From NCBI GenBank assembly GCA_033782935.1, contig JAWQEG010001440.1, positions 930,001 to 994,000 of the forward strand: a stretch of DNA of 64,000 bases, written 5' to 3'. This document shows positions 1-13,200 of this stretch, one piece after another. How positions within the stretch are numbered: the first letter of the stretch is position 1; each line of letters starts with the position of its first letter. A program made the translations under genes and the position numbers. The stretch comes from Petrolisthes cinctipes. Lineage: Eukaryota; Arthropoda; Malacostraca; Decapoda; Porcellanidae. The notes below the pieces were generated by a model. It was given only the letters and a program-made list of their open reading frames with translations, was not told where the DNA came from and did not search any database.

Positions 1-3000
1 GTATAATTTGAAAATATTCTAGCACTAAGTAGGCATGTACAGATCGCTTCTGGGACCCAAAAATATCGAATTTTCGTGGGTTTTGAGCTAGAATTTGGGA
101 TATAACCGGGTACAGAGGATGCATGCACATATCGACTTTTTGCACCTAAAATATCGATTTTGAGTATGTTTTGGGCCTGTATTTTGAAAATACTCTAACA
201 CGGAGTATGCTTGTACAGATCGCTTCTGGGACACAAAAATAACGGTTGTTTGTGTGTTTTGAGCCTGAATTTGAGATATAAACGGGTACAGAAGATGCAT
301 GCACATATCGACTTTCTGCACTTAAAATATCGATTTTGAGCATGTTTTGTGTCTGTATCTTGAAAATATTCTAGCAAGGAGTATGCACGTACAGATCGCT
401 TCTGGGACCCAAAAACATTGTATTTTCGGGTGTTTTGAGCCTGAATTTGAAATATAAACGGGTACAGAAGATGCATGCACATATCGACTTTTTGCACCTA
501 AAATATCGATTTTGAGCATGTTTTGGGCCTATATTTTGAAAATACTCTAACACGGAGTAGGCATGTACAGATCGCTTCAGGGACCCAAAAATATCGAATT
601 TTCGGGTGTTTTGAGCCTGAATTTGAGATGTAAACGGGTACAGAATATGCATGCACATTTCGACTTTGGGCACCTTAAATATCGATTTTGAGCATGTTTT
701 GGGCCTGTATTTTGAAAATACTATAGCACGGTGTAGACATGTACAGATCGCTTCTGGGACACAAAAATATCGATTTTTTGGGTGTTTTGAGCATGAATTT
801 GAGATATATACGGGTACAGAAGATGCATGCACATATCGACTTTTTTGCACCTAAAATATCGATTTTGAGCATGTTTTGGGTCTGTATCTTGAAAAAATTC
901 TAGCAAGGAGTAGGCATGTACAGATCGCTTCTGGGACCCAAAAATACCGAATTTTCTGGTGTTTTGAACCTGAATTTGGGATATAAACGGGTACAGAAGA
1001 TGCATACACATATTGACTTTGGGCACCTAAAATATCGATTTTCAGCATGTTTTGGGAGTGTATTTTGAAAATACATTAACACGGAGTAGGCATGTACAGA
1101 TCGCTTCTGGGACCCAAAAATATCGAATTTTCGGGGGTTTTGAGCCTGAATATGAGATATAAACGGATTCAGAAGATGCATGCACATATCGACATTGGGC
1201 ACCTAAAATATCGATTTTTAATATGTTTTGGGCCTGTATTTTAAAAATAATCTAACACGGAGTAGGCATGTACAGATCGCTTGTGGTACACAAAAATATC
1301 GATTTTTTGGGTGTTTTGAGCCTGAATTTGAGATATAAACGGGTTCAGAAGATGCATGCACATATCGACTTTCGACACCTAAAATATCGATTTATAGCAT
1401 GTTTTAAGCCTGTATTTTAAAAACATTCTAGCACTGAGTAGGCATGTGCAGATTGCTTAAGGGACCAAAAAATATCGAATTTTCGGAGTTTTGAGCCTGA
1501 ATTTGAGATATGAACGGGTACAGAAGATGCATGCACATATCGACTTTGGGAACCTAAAATATCGATTTTGAGCATGTTTTGGGCCTGTATTTTGAAAATA
1601 CTATAGCACGGTGTAGACATGTACAGATCGCTTCTGGGACACAAAAATATCGATTTTTTGGGTGTTTTGAGCCTGAATTTGAGATATAAACGGGTACAGA
1701 AGATGCATTCACATATCGACTTTTCACACCTAAAATTTCAATTTTTAGCATGTTTTAAGCCTGTATTTTAAAAACATTCTAGCACTGAGTAGGCATGTGC
1801 AGATCGCTTCTGGGACCAAAAAATACCGAATTTTCTGGTTTTTTGAACCTGAATTTGGGATATAAACGGGTACAGAAGATGCATGCACATATCGACTTTC
1901 TGCACTTAAAATATCGATTTTGAGAATGTTTTGGGTCTGTATCTTGAAAATATTCTAGCAAGGAGTATGCACGTACAGATCGCTTCTGGGACCCAAAAAC
2001 ATTGAATTTTCGGGTGTTTTGAGCCTGAATTTGAGATATAAACGGGTACAGAAGATGCATTCACATATCGACTTTTTTCACCTAAAATATCGATTTTGAG
2101 CATGTTTTGGGCCTGTATTTTGATAATACTCTAACACGGAGTAGGCATGTACAGATCGCTTCGGGGACCCAAAAATATCGAATTTTCGGGTGTTTTGAGC
2201 CTGAATTTGAGATATAAACGGGTACAGAAGATGCATGCACATTTCGACATTTTGCACCTAAAATATCGATTTTGAGCATGTTTTGGGTTTGTATCTTGAA
2301 AACATTCTAGCAAGAAGTAGGCATGTTCAGATCGCTTCTGGGACCCAAAAATATCGAAGTTTCGAGTGTTTTGAACCTGAATTTGGGATATAGACGGGTA
2401 CAGAAGATACATACACATATTGACTTTGGGCAACTAAAATATCGATTTTCTACATGTTTTAGGCCTGTATTTTGAAAATACTCTAACACGGAGTATGCAT
2501 GTACACATTGCTTTTGGGACCCAAAAATATCGAATATTCGGGTGTTTTGAGTCTGAATTTGAGATATGAACGGATACAGAAGATGCATGCACATATCGAC
2601 TTTGGGCACCTAAAATATCGATTTTCAGCATGTTTTAGGGCTGTATTTTGAAAATACTCTAACACGGAGTATGCATGTACACATTGCTTTTGGGACACAA
2701 AAATATCGAATATTCGGGTGTTTTGAGTCTGAATTTGAGATATAAACGGGTACAGAAGATGCATGCACATATCGACTTTGGGCACCCAAAATATCGATTT
2801 TGAGCATGTTTTGGGCCTGTATTTTTAAAATACTCTAACACTGAGTAGACACGTACAGATCGCTTCTGGAACCCAAATAAATCGAATTTTAGGGTGTTCT
2901 GAGCCTGAATTTGAGATATGAACGGATACAGAAGATGCATGCACATATCGACTTTGGGCACCTAAAATATCGATTTTGAGCATGTTTTGGGCCTGTAATT

Positions 3001-6000
3001 TGAAAATACTATAGCACGGTGTAGACATGTACAGATAGCTTCTGGGACACAAAAATATGGATTTTTAGGGTGTTTTGAGCCTGAATTTGAGATATAAACG
3101 TGTACAGAAGATGCATGCACATATCGACTTTGGCACCCAAAATATCGATTTTTAGTATGTTTTGGGCGTATAATTTGAAAATATTCTAGCACTAAGTAGG
3201 CATGTACAGATCGCTTCTGGGACCCAAAAATATCGAATTTTCGTGGGTTTTGAGCTAGAATTTGGGATATAACCGGGTACAGAGGATGCATGCACATATC
3301 GACTTTTTGCACCTAAAATATCGATTTTGAGTATGTTTTGGGCCTGTATTTTGAAAATACTCTAACACGGAGTATGCTTGTACAGATCGCTTCTGGGACA
3401 CAAAAATATCGGTTTTTTGGGTGTTTTGAGCCTGAATTTGAGATATAAACGGGTACAGAAGATGCATGCACATATCGACTTTTCACACCTAAAATATCGA
3501 TTTTGAGTATGTTTTGGGCCTGTATTTTTAAAATACTCTAACACGGAGTATGCATGTACAGATCGCTTCTGGGACACAAAAGTATCGATTTTTTGTGTGT
3601 TTTGAGCCTGAATTTGAGATATAAACGGGTACAGAAGATGCATTCACATATCGACTTTTCACACCTAAAATTTCAATTTTTAGCATGTTTTAAGCCTGTT
3701 TTTTAAAAACATTCTAGCACTGAGTAGGCATGTGCATATCGCTTAAGGGACCCAAAAATATCGAATTTTCGGAGTTTTGAGCCTGAATTTGAGATATAAA
3801 CGGGTACAGAAGATGCATGCACATATCGACTTTCTGCACTTAAAATATCGATTTTGAGCATGTTTTGGGTCTGTATCTTGAAAATATTCTAGCAAGGAGT
3901 ATGCACGTACAGATCGCTTCTGGGACCCAAAAACATTGAATTTTCGGGTGTTTTGAGCCTGAATTTGAGATATAAACGGGTACAGAAGATGCATGCACAT
4001 ATCGACTTTTTGCACCTAAAATATCGATTTTGAGCATGTTTTGGGCCTGTATTTTGAAAATACTCTAACACGGAGTAGGCATGTACAGATCGCTTCGGGG
4101 ACCCAAAAATATCGAATTTTCGGGTGTTTTGAGCCTGAATTTGAGATGTAAACGGGTACAGAATATGCATGCACAATTTGATTTTTTGCACCTAAAATAT
4201 CGATTTTGAGCATGTTTTGGGTTTGTATCTTGAAAACATTCTAGCAAGAAGTAGGCATGTACAGATCGCTTCTGGGACCCAAAAATATCGAATTTTCGAG
4301 TGTTTTGAACCTGAATTTGGGATATAGACGGGTACAGAAGATACATACACATATTGACTTTGGGCAACTAAAATATCTATTTTCTGCATGTTTTAGGCCT
4401 TTATTTTGAAAATACTCTAACACGGAGTATGCATGTACACATTGCTTTTGGGACCCAAAAATATCGAATATTTGGGTATTTTGAGTCTGAATTTGAGATA
4501 TGAACGGATACAGAAGATGCATGCACATATCGACTTTGGGCACCTAAAATATCGATTTTCTGCATGTTTTAGGGCTGTATTTTGAAAATACTCTAACACG
4601 GAGTATGCATGTACACATTGCTTTTGGGACACAAAAATATCGAATATTCGGGTGTTTTGAGTCTGAATTTGAGATATAAACGGGTACAGAAGATGCATGC
4701 ACATATCGACTTTGGGCACACAAAATATCGATTTTGAGTATTTTTTGGGCCTGTATTTTGAAAATACTCTAACACGGAGTATGCTTGTACAGATCGCTTC
4801 TGGGACACAAAAATAATGGTTTTTTGGGTGTTTTGAGCCTGAATTTGAGATATAAACGGGTACAGAAGATGCATGCACATATCGACTTTTCACACCTAAA
4901 ATATCGATTTTGAGTATGTTTTGGGCCTGTATTTTGAAAATACTCTAACACGGAGTATGCATATACAGATCGCTTCTGGGACACAAAAGTATCGATTTTT
5001 TGTGTGTTTTGAGCCTGAATTTGAGATATAAACGGGTACAGAAGATGCATTCACATATCGACTTTTAACACCTAAAATTTCAATTTTTAGCATGTTTTAA
5101 GCCTGTATTTTAAAAACATTCTAGCACTGAGTAGGCATGTGCAGATCGCTTAAGGGACCCAAAAATATCGAATTTTCGGAGTTTTTGAGCCTGAATTTGA
5201 GATATAAACGGGTACAGAAGATGCATGCACATATCGACTTTCTGCACTTAAAATATCGATTTTGAGCATGTTTTGGGTCTGTATCTTGAAAATATTCTAG
5301 CAAGGAGTATGCACGTACAGATCGCTTCTGGGACCCAAAAACATTGAATTTTCGGGTGTTTTGAGCCTGAATTTGAGATATAAACGGGTACAGAAGATGC
5401 ATGCACATATCGACTTTTTGCACCTAAAATATCGATTTTGAGCATGTTTTGGGCCTGTATTTTGAAAATACTCTAACACGGAGTAGGCATGTACAGATCG
5501 CTTCGGGGACCCAAAAATATCGAATTTTCGGGTGTTTTGAGCCTGAATTTGAGATGTAAACGGGTACAGAATATGCATGCACATTTCGATTTTTTGCATC
5601 TAAAATATCGATTTTGAGCATGCTTTGGGTTTGTATCTTGAAAACATTCTAGCAAGAAGTAGGCATGTACAGATCGCTTCTGGGACCCAAAAATATCGAA
5701 TTTTCGAGTGTTTTGAACCTGAATTTGGGATATAGACGGGTACAGAAGATACATACACATATTGACTTTGGGAAACTAAAATATCTATTTTCTGCATGTT
5801 TTAGGACTGTATTTTGAAAATACTCTAACACGGAGTATGCATGTACACATTGCTTTTGGGACACAAAAATATCGAATATTCGGGTGTTTTGAGTCTGAAT
5901 TTGAGATATAAACGGGTACAGAAGATGCATGCACATATCGACTTTGGGCACCCAAAATATCGATTTTGAGCATGTTTTGGGCCTGTATTTTTAAAATACT

Positions 6001-6640
6001 CTAACACTGAGTAGACACGTACAGATCGCTTCTGGAACCCAAATAAATCGAATTTTAGGGTGTTCTGAGCCTGAATTTGAGATATGAACGGATACAGAAG
6101 ATGCATGCACATATCGACTTTGGGCACCTAAAATATCGATTTTGAGCATGTTTTGGGCCTGTAATTTGAAATAACTATAGCACGGTGTAGACATGTACAG
6201 ATCGCTTCTGGGACACAAAAATATCGATTTTTTGGGTGTTTTGAGCCTGAATTTGAGATATAAACGTGTACAGAAGATGCATGCACATATCGACTTTGGC
6301 ACCCAAAATATCGATTTTTAGTATGTTTTGGGCGTATAATTTGAAAATATTCTAGCACTAAGTAGGCATGTACAGATCGCTTCTGGGACCCAAAAATATC
6401 GAATTTTCGTGGGTTTTGAGCTAGAATTTGGGATATAACCGGGTACAGAGGATGCATGCACATATCGACTTTTTGCACCTAAAATATCGATTTTGAGTAT
6501 GTTTTGGGCCTGTATTTTGAAAATATTCTAACACGGAGTATGCTTGTACAGATCGCTTCTGGGACACAAAAATAACGGTTTTTTGGGTGTTTTGAGCCTG
6601 AATTTGAGATATAAACGGGTACAGAAGATGCATGCACATA
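1..6640 (+). repeat. Left-end mosaic of overlapping higher-order repeats
   Basis: Several spacings overlap here. Positions 1-305 match 3,168-3,472 (offset 3,167, 18 monomers). About 322-850 matches from 3,840 (offset 3,518, 20 monomers). About 2,131-2,433 matches 4,065-4,367 (offset 1,934, 11 monomers). About 2,640-3,440 matches 5,806-6,606 (offset 3,166). The left edge of the window cuts the array inside a monomer. The matches are colinear in monomer subtype but carry more private SNPs than the blocks further right, suggesting older or repeatedly reshuffled duplications. Confidence 0.8.
3330..5950 (+). repeat. 8-monomer HOR, 1,408-bp spacing, two copies
   Basis: Colinear monomer subtypes at about 3,330-4,540 repeat at about 4,738-5,950. 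The series includes a CTTTTCACACC-linker monomer, a CGCTTAAGGG monomer, a CTTTCTGCACTT-linker monomer and an ACATTGAATTTT monomer. The spacing is 1,407-1,408 bp (8 x 176). A few SNPs separate the copies. Bounds are approximate, because copy edges fall inside sequence shared by all subtypes. Confidence 0.75.
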
Positions 6641-9121
6641 TCGACTTTTCACACCTAAAATATCGATTTTGAGTATGTTTTGGGCCTGTATTTTGAAAAT
6701 ACTATAACACGGAGTATGCATATACAGATCGCTTCTGGGACACAAAAGTATCGATTTTTTGTGTGTTTTGAGCCTGAATTTGAGATATAAACGGGTTCAG
6801 AAGATGCATTCACATATCGACTTTTCACACCTAAAATTTCAATTTTTAGCATGTTTTAAGCCTGTTTTTTAAAAACATTCTAGCACTGAGTAGGCATGTG
6901 CAGATCGCTTAAGGGACCCAAAAATATCGAATTTTCGGAGTTTTTGAGCCTGAATTTGAGATATAAACGGGTACAGAAGATGCATGCACATATCGACTTT
7001 CTGCACTTAAAATATCGATTTTGAGCATGTTTTGGTTCTGTATCTTGAAAATATTCTAGCAAGGAGTATGCACGTACAGATCGCTTCTGGGACCCAAAAA
7101 CATTGAATTTTCGGGTGTTTTGAGCCTGAATTTGAGAAAAAAAACGGGTACAGAAGATGCATGCACATATCGACTTTTTGCACCTAAAATATCGATTTTG
7201 AGCATGTTTTGGGCCTGTATTTTGAAAATACTCTAACACGGAGTAGGCATGTACAGATCTCTTCGGGGACCCAAAAATATCGAATTTTCGGGTGTTTTGA
7301 GCCTGAATTTGAGATGTAAACGGGTACAGAATATGCATGCACATATCGACTTTTTGCACCTAAAATATCGATTTTGAGCATGTTTTGGGTTTGTATATTG
7401 AAAACATTCTAGCAAGAAGTAGGCATGTACAGATCGCTTCTGGGACCCAAAAATATCGAATTTTCGAGTGTTTTGAACCTGAATTTGGGATATAGACGGG
7501 TACAGAAGATACAAACACATATTGACTTTGGGCAACTAAAATATCGATTTTCTGCATGTTTTAGGCCTGTATTTTGAAAATACTCTAACACGGAGTATGC
7601 ATGTACACATTGCTTTTGGGACCCAAAAATATCGAATATTCGGGTGTTTTGAGTCTGAATTTGAGATATGAACGGATACAGAAGATGCATGCACATATCG
7701 ACTTTGGGCACCTAAAATATCGATTTTGAGTATGTTTTGGGCCTGTATTTTGAAAATACTCTAACACGGAGTATGCATGTACACATTGCTTTTGGGACAC
7801 AAAAATATCGAATATTCGGGTGTTTTGAGTCTGAATTTGAGATATAAACGGGTACAGAAGATGCATGCACATATCGACTTTGGGCACCCAAAATATCGAT
7901 TTTGAGCATGTTTTGGGCCTGTATTTTTAAAATACTCTAACAATGAGTAGACACGTACAGATCGCTTCTGGAACCCAAATAAATCGAATTTTAGGGTGTT
8001 CTGAGCCTGAATTTGAGATATGAACGGATACAGAAGATGCATGCACATATCGACTTTGGGCACCTAAAATATCGATTTTGAGCATGTTTTGGGCCTGTAT
8101 TTTGAAAATACTCTAACACGGAGAAGGCATGTACAGATAGCTTCGGGGACCCAAAAATATCGAATTTTCGAGTTTTTTGAACCTGAATTTGGGATATAGA
8201 CGGGTACAGAAGATACAAACACATATTGACTTTGGGCAACTAAAATATCGATTTTCTGCATGTTTTAGGCCTGTATTTTGAAAATACTCTAACACGGAGT
8301 ATGCATGTACACATTGCTTTTGGGACCCAAAAATATCGAATATTCGGGTGTTTTGAGTCTGAATTTGAGATATGAACGGATACAGAAGATGCATGCACAT
8401 ATCGACTTTGGGCACCTAAAATATTGATTTTCTGCATGTTTTAGTGCTGTATTTTGAAAATACTCTAACACAGAGTATGCATGTACACATTGCTTTTGGG
8501 ACACAAAAATATCGAATATTCGGGTGTTTTGAGTCTGAATTTGAGATATAAACGGGTACAGAAGATGCATGCACATATCGACTTTGGGCACCCAAAATAT
8601 CGATTTTTAGCATGTTTTGGGCCTGTATTTTTAAAATACTCTAACACTGAGTAGACACGTACAGATCGCTTCTGGAACCCAAATAAATCGAATTTTAGGG
8701 TGTTCTGAGCCTGAATTTGAGATATGAACGGATACAGAAGATGCATGCACATATCGACTTTGGGCACCTAAAATATCGATTTTGAGCATGTTTTGGGCCT
8801 GTAATTTGAAAATACTATAGCACGGTGTAGACATGTACAGATCGCTTCTGGGACACAAAAATATCGATTTTTTGGGTGTTTTGAGCCTGAATTTGAGATA
8901 TAAACGTGTACAGAAGATGCATGCACATATCGACTTTCTGCACTTAAAATATCGATTTTGAGCATGTTTTGGGTCTGTATCTTGAAAATATTCTAGCAAG
9001 GAGTATGCACGTACAGATCGCTTCTGGGACCCAAAAACATTGAATTTTCGGGTGTTTTGAGCCTGAATTTGAGATATAAACGGGTACAGAAGATGCATGC
9101 ACATATCGACTTTTTGCACCT

Positions 9122-9297
9122 AAAATATCGATTTTGAGCATGTTTTGGGCCTGTATTTTGAAAATACTCTAACACGGAGTAGGCATGTACAGATCGCTTC
9201 GGGGACCCAAAAATATCGAATTTTCGGGTGTTTTGAGCCTGAATTTGAGATGTAAACGGGTACAGAATATGCATGCACATTTCGATTTTTTGCACCT
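9122..9297 (+). repeat. Representative 176-bp monomer made of two 88-bp half-units
   Basis: Half A is 9,122-9,209 and half B is 9,210-9,297. Both open with AAAATATCG, followed by ATTTT or AATTTT, a GTTTTG(G/A)G block, CCTG(T/A)ATTTTG-like sequence, an ACGG block, a GTACAGA-like block, a GC-rich linker and A(C)CC(T/A). The CG of AAAATATCG lies at 9,129, 9,217 and 9,305, exactly 88 bp apart. Half A carries the dyad GTATTTTGAAAATAC; half B carries GATATAAACGGG-like sequence in many monomers and the palindrome TGCATGCA. The halves are diverged enough that the full array period is 176, not 88. Confidence 0.9.
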
Positions 9298-11632
9298 AAA
9301 ATATCGATTTTGAGCATGTTTTGGGTTTGTATCTTGAAAACATTCTAGCAAGAAGTAGGCATGTACAGATCGCTTCTGGGACCCAAAAACATTGAATTTT
9401 CGGGTGTTTTGAGCCTGAATTTGAGATATAAACGGGTACAGAAGATGCATGCACATATCGACTTTTTGCACCTAAAATATCGATTTTGAGCATGTTTTGG
9501 GCCTGTATTTTGAAAATACTCTAACACGGAGTAGGCATGTACAGATCGCTTCGGGGACCCAAAAATATCGAATTTTCGGGTGTTTTGAGCCTGAATTTGA
9601 GATGTAAACGGGTACAGAATATGCATGCACATATCGACTTTTTGCACCTAAAATATCGATTTTGAGCATGTTTTGGGTTTGTATATTGAAAACATTCTAG
9701 CAAGAAGTAGGCATGTACAGATCGCTTCTGGGACCCAAAAATATCGAATTTTCGAGTGTTTTGAACCTGAATTTGGGATATAGACGGGTACAGAAGATAC
9801 AAACACATATTGACTTTGGGCAACTAAAATATCGATTTTCTGCATGTTTTAGGCCTGTATTTTGAAAATACTCTAACACGGAGTATGCATGTACACATTG
9901 CTTTTGGGACCCAAAAATATCGAATATTCGGGTGTTTTGAGTCTGAATTTGAGATATGAACGGATACAGAAGATGCATGCACATATCGACTTTGGGCACC
10001 TAAAATATCGATTTTCTGCATGTTTTAGGGCTGTATTTTGAAAATACTCTAACACAGAGTATGCATGTACACATTGCTTTTGGGACACAAAAATATCGAA
10101 TATTCGGGTGGTTTGAGTCTGAATTTGAGATATAAACGGGTACAGAAGATGCATGCACATATCGACTTTGGGCACCCAAAATATCGATTTTGAGCATGTT
10201 TTGGGCCTGTATTTTTAAAATACTCTAACACTGAGTAGACACGTACAGATCGCTTCTGGAACCCAAATAAATCGAATTTTAGGGTGTTCTGAGCCTTAAT
10301 TTGAGATATGAACGGATACAGAAGATGCATGCACATATCGACTTTGGGCACCTAAAATATCGATTTTGAGCATGTTTTGGGCCTGTAATTTGAAAATACT
10401 ATAGCACGGTGTAGACATGTACAGATCGCTTCGGGGACCCAAAAATATCGAATTTTCGGGTGTTTTGAGCCTGAATTTGAGATGTAAACGGGTACAGAAT
10501 ATGCATGCACATTTCGATTTTTTGCACCTAAAATATCGATTTTGAGCATGTTTTGGGTTTGTATCTTGAAAACATTCTAGCAAGAAGTAGGCATGTACAG
10601 ATCGCTTCTGGGACCCAAAAACATTGAATTTTCGGGTGTTTTGAGCCTGAATTTGAGATATAAACGGGTACAGAAGATGCATGCACATATCGACTTTTTG
10701 CACCTAAAATATCGATTTTGAGCATGTTTTGGGCCTGTATTTTGAAAATACTCTAACACGGAGTAGGCATGTACAGATCGCTTCGGGGACCCAAAAATAT
10801 CGAATTTTCGGGTGTTTTGAGCCTGAATTTGAGATGTAAACGGGTACAGAATATGCATGCACATATCGACTTTTTGCACCTAAAATATCGATTTTGAGCA
10901 TGTTTTGGGTTTGTATATTGAAAACATTCTAGCAAGAAGTAGGCATGTACAGATCGCTTCTGGGACCCAAAAATATCGAATTTTCGAGTGTTTTGAACCT
11001 GAATTTGGGATATAGACGGGTACAGAAGATACAAACACATATTGACTTTGGGCAACTAAAATATCGATTTTCTGCATGTTTTAGGCCTGTATTTTGAAAA
11101 TACTCTAACACGGAGTATGCATGTACACATTGCTTTTGGGACCCAAAAATATCGAATATTCGGGTGTTTTGAGTCCTAATTTGAGATATGAACGGATACA
11201 GAAGATGCATGCACATATCGACTTTGGGCACCTAAAATATCGATTTTCTGCATGTTTTAGGGCTGTATTTTGAAAATACTCTAACACGGAGTATGCATGT
11301 ACACATTGCTTTTGGGACACAAAAATATCGAATATTCGGGTGTTTTGAGTCTGAATTTGAGATATAAACGGGTACAGAAGATGCATGCACATATCGACTT
11401 TGGGCACCCAAAATATCGATTTTGAGCATGTTTTGGGCCTGTATTTTTAAAATACTCTAACACTGAGTAGACACGTACAGATCGCTTCTGGAACCCAAAT
11501 AAATCGAATTTTAGGGTGTTCTGAGCCTGAATTTGAGATATGAACGGATACAGAAGATGCATGCACATATCGACTTTGGGCACCTAAAATATCGATTTTG
11601 AGCATGTTTTGGGCCTGTATTTTGAAAATACT
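9200..11632 (+). repeat. 7-monomer HOR, 1,232-bp spacing, two tandem copies
   Basis: About 9,200-10,400 is repeated at 10,432-11,632 with an offset of exactly 1,232 bp (7 x 176). The block runs through the CGGGGACCC, ACATTGAATTTT, GATACAAACACATATTGAC, ACACATTGCTTTTGGGACCC and GGGACACAAAAATATCGAATATT monomers in the same order. It is nested inside the 7,566-bp duplication, so it also recurs at about 16.8-19.2 kb. It must predate that larger event or have been copied with it. Confidence 0.8.
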
Positions 11633-11984
11633 CTAACACGGAGAAGGCATGTACAGATAGCTTCGGGGACCCAAAAATATCGAATTTTCGGGTGTTTTGA
11701 GCCTGAATTTGAGATGTAAACGGGTACAGAATATGCATGCACATTTCGACTTTTTGCACCTAAAATATCGATTTTGAGCATGTTTTGGGTCTGTATCTTG
11801 AAAACATTCTAGCAAGGAGTATGCATGTACAGATCGCTTCTGGGACCAAAAAATATCGAATTTTCGAGTGTTTTGAACCTGAATTTGGGATATAGACGGG
11901 TACAGAAGATACAAACACATATTGACTTTGGGCAACTAAAATATCGATTTTCTGCATGTTTTAGGCCTGTATTTTGAAAATACT

Positions 11985-13200
11985 CTAACACGGAGTATGC
12001 ATGTACACATTGCTTTTGGGACCCAAAAATATCGAATATTCGGGTGTTTTGAGTCTGAATTTGAGATATGAACGGATACAGAAGATGCATGCACATATCG
12101 ACTTTGGGCACCTAAAATATCGATTTTCTGCATGTTTTAGTGCTGTATTTTGAAAATACTCTAACACGGAGTATGCATGTACACATTGCTTTTGGGACAC
12201 AAAAATATCGAATATTCGGGTGTTTTGAGTCTGAATTTGAGATATAAACGGGTACAGAAGATGCATGCACATATCGACTTTGGGCACCCAAAATATCGAT
12301 TTTGAGCATGTTTTGGGCCTGTATTTTTAAAATACTCTAACACTGAGTAGACACGTACAGATCGCTTCTGGAACCCAAATAAATCGAATTTTAGGGTGTT
12401 CTGAGCCTGAATTTGAGATATGAACGGATACAGAAGATGCATGCACATATCGACTTTGGGCACCTAAAATATCGATTTTGAGCATGTTTTGGGCCTGTAT
12501 TTTGAAAATACTATAGCACGGTGTAGACATGTACAGATCGCTTCTGGGACACAAAAATATCGATTTTTTGGGTGTTTTGAGCCTGAATTTGAGATATAAA
12601 CGTGTACAGAAGATGCATGCACATATCGACTTTGGCACCCAAAATATCGATTTTTAGTATGTTTTGGGAGTATAATTTGAAAATATTCTAGCACTAAGTA
12701 GGCATGTACAGATCGCTTCTGGGACCCAAAAATATCGAATTTTCGTGGGTTTTGAGCTAGAATTTGGGATATAACCGGGTACAGAGGATGCATGCACATA
12801 TCGACTTTGGGCACCTAAAATATCGATTTTGAGTATGTTTTGGGCCTGTATTTTGAAAATACTCTAACACGGAGTATGCTTGTACAGATCGCTTCTGGGA
12901 CACAAAAATAACGGTTGTTTGGGTGTTTTGAGCCTGAATTTGAGATATAAACGGGTACAGAAGATGCATGCACATATCGACTTTTCACACCTAAAATATC
13001 GATTTTGAGTATGTTTTGGGCCTGTATTTTGAAAATACTCTAACACGGAGAATGCATATACAGATCGCTTCTGGGACACAAAAGTATCGATTTTTTGTGT
13101 GTTTTGAGCCTGAATTTGAGATATAAACGGGTACAGAAGATGCATTCACATATCGACTTTTCACAACTAAAATTTCAATTTTTAGCATGTTTTAAGCCTG
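11985..13200 (+). repeat. Copy of the 5.65-6.86 kb block at 6,336-bp spacing
   Basis: Colinear match to about 5,649-6,864 at an offset of exactly 6,336 bp (36 x 176). Shared features are the AACCCAAATAAATCGAATTTTAGGG monomer (12,371 onward), the ACTATAGCACGGTGTAGACATG monomer and the short TTTGGCACCC linker. The second copy of the 7,566-bp duplication starts about 300 bp further right, at 13,516. Confidence 0.75.

Noticed and set aside
9210..9297. CENP-B box in half B (TGAGATATAAACGGG)
   Set aside because: It matches 7 of the 9 core positions of TTCGNNNNANNCGGG but lacks the TTCG half. A match this good is expected about 0.4 times by chance in a monomer on both strands, so it is not evidence of a CENP-B box.
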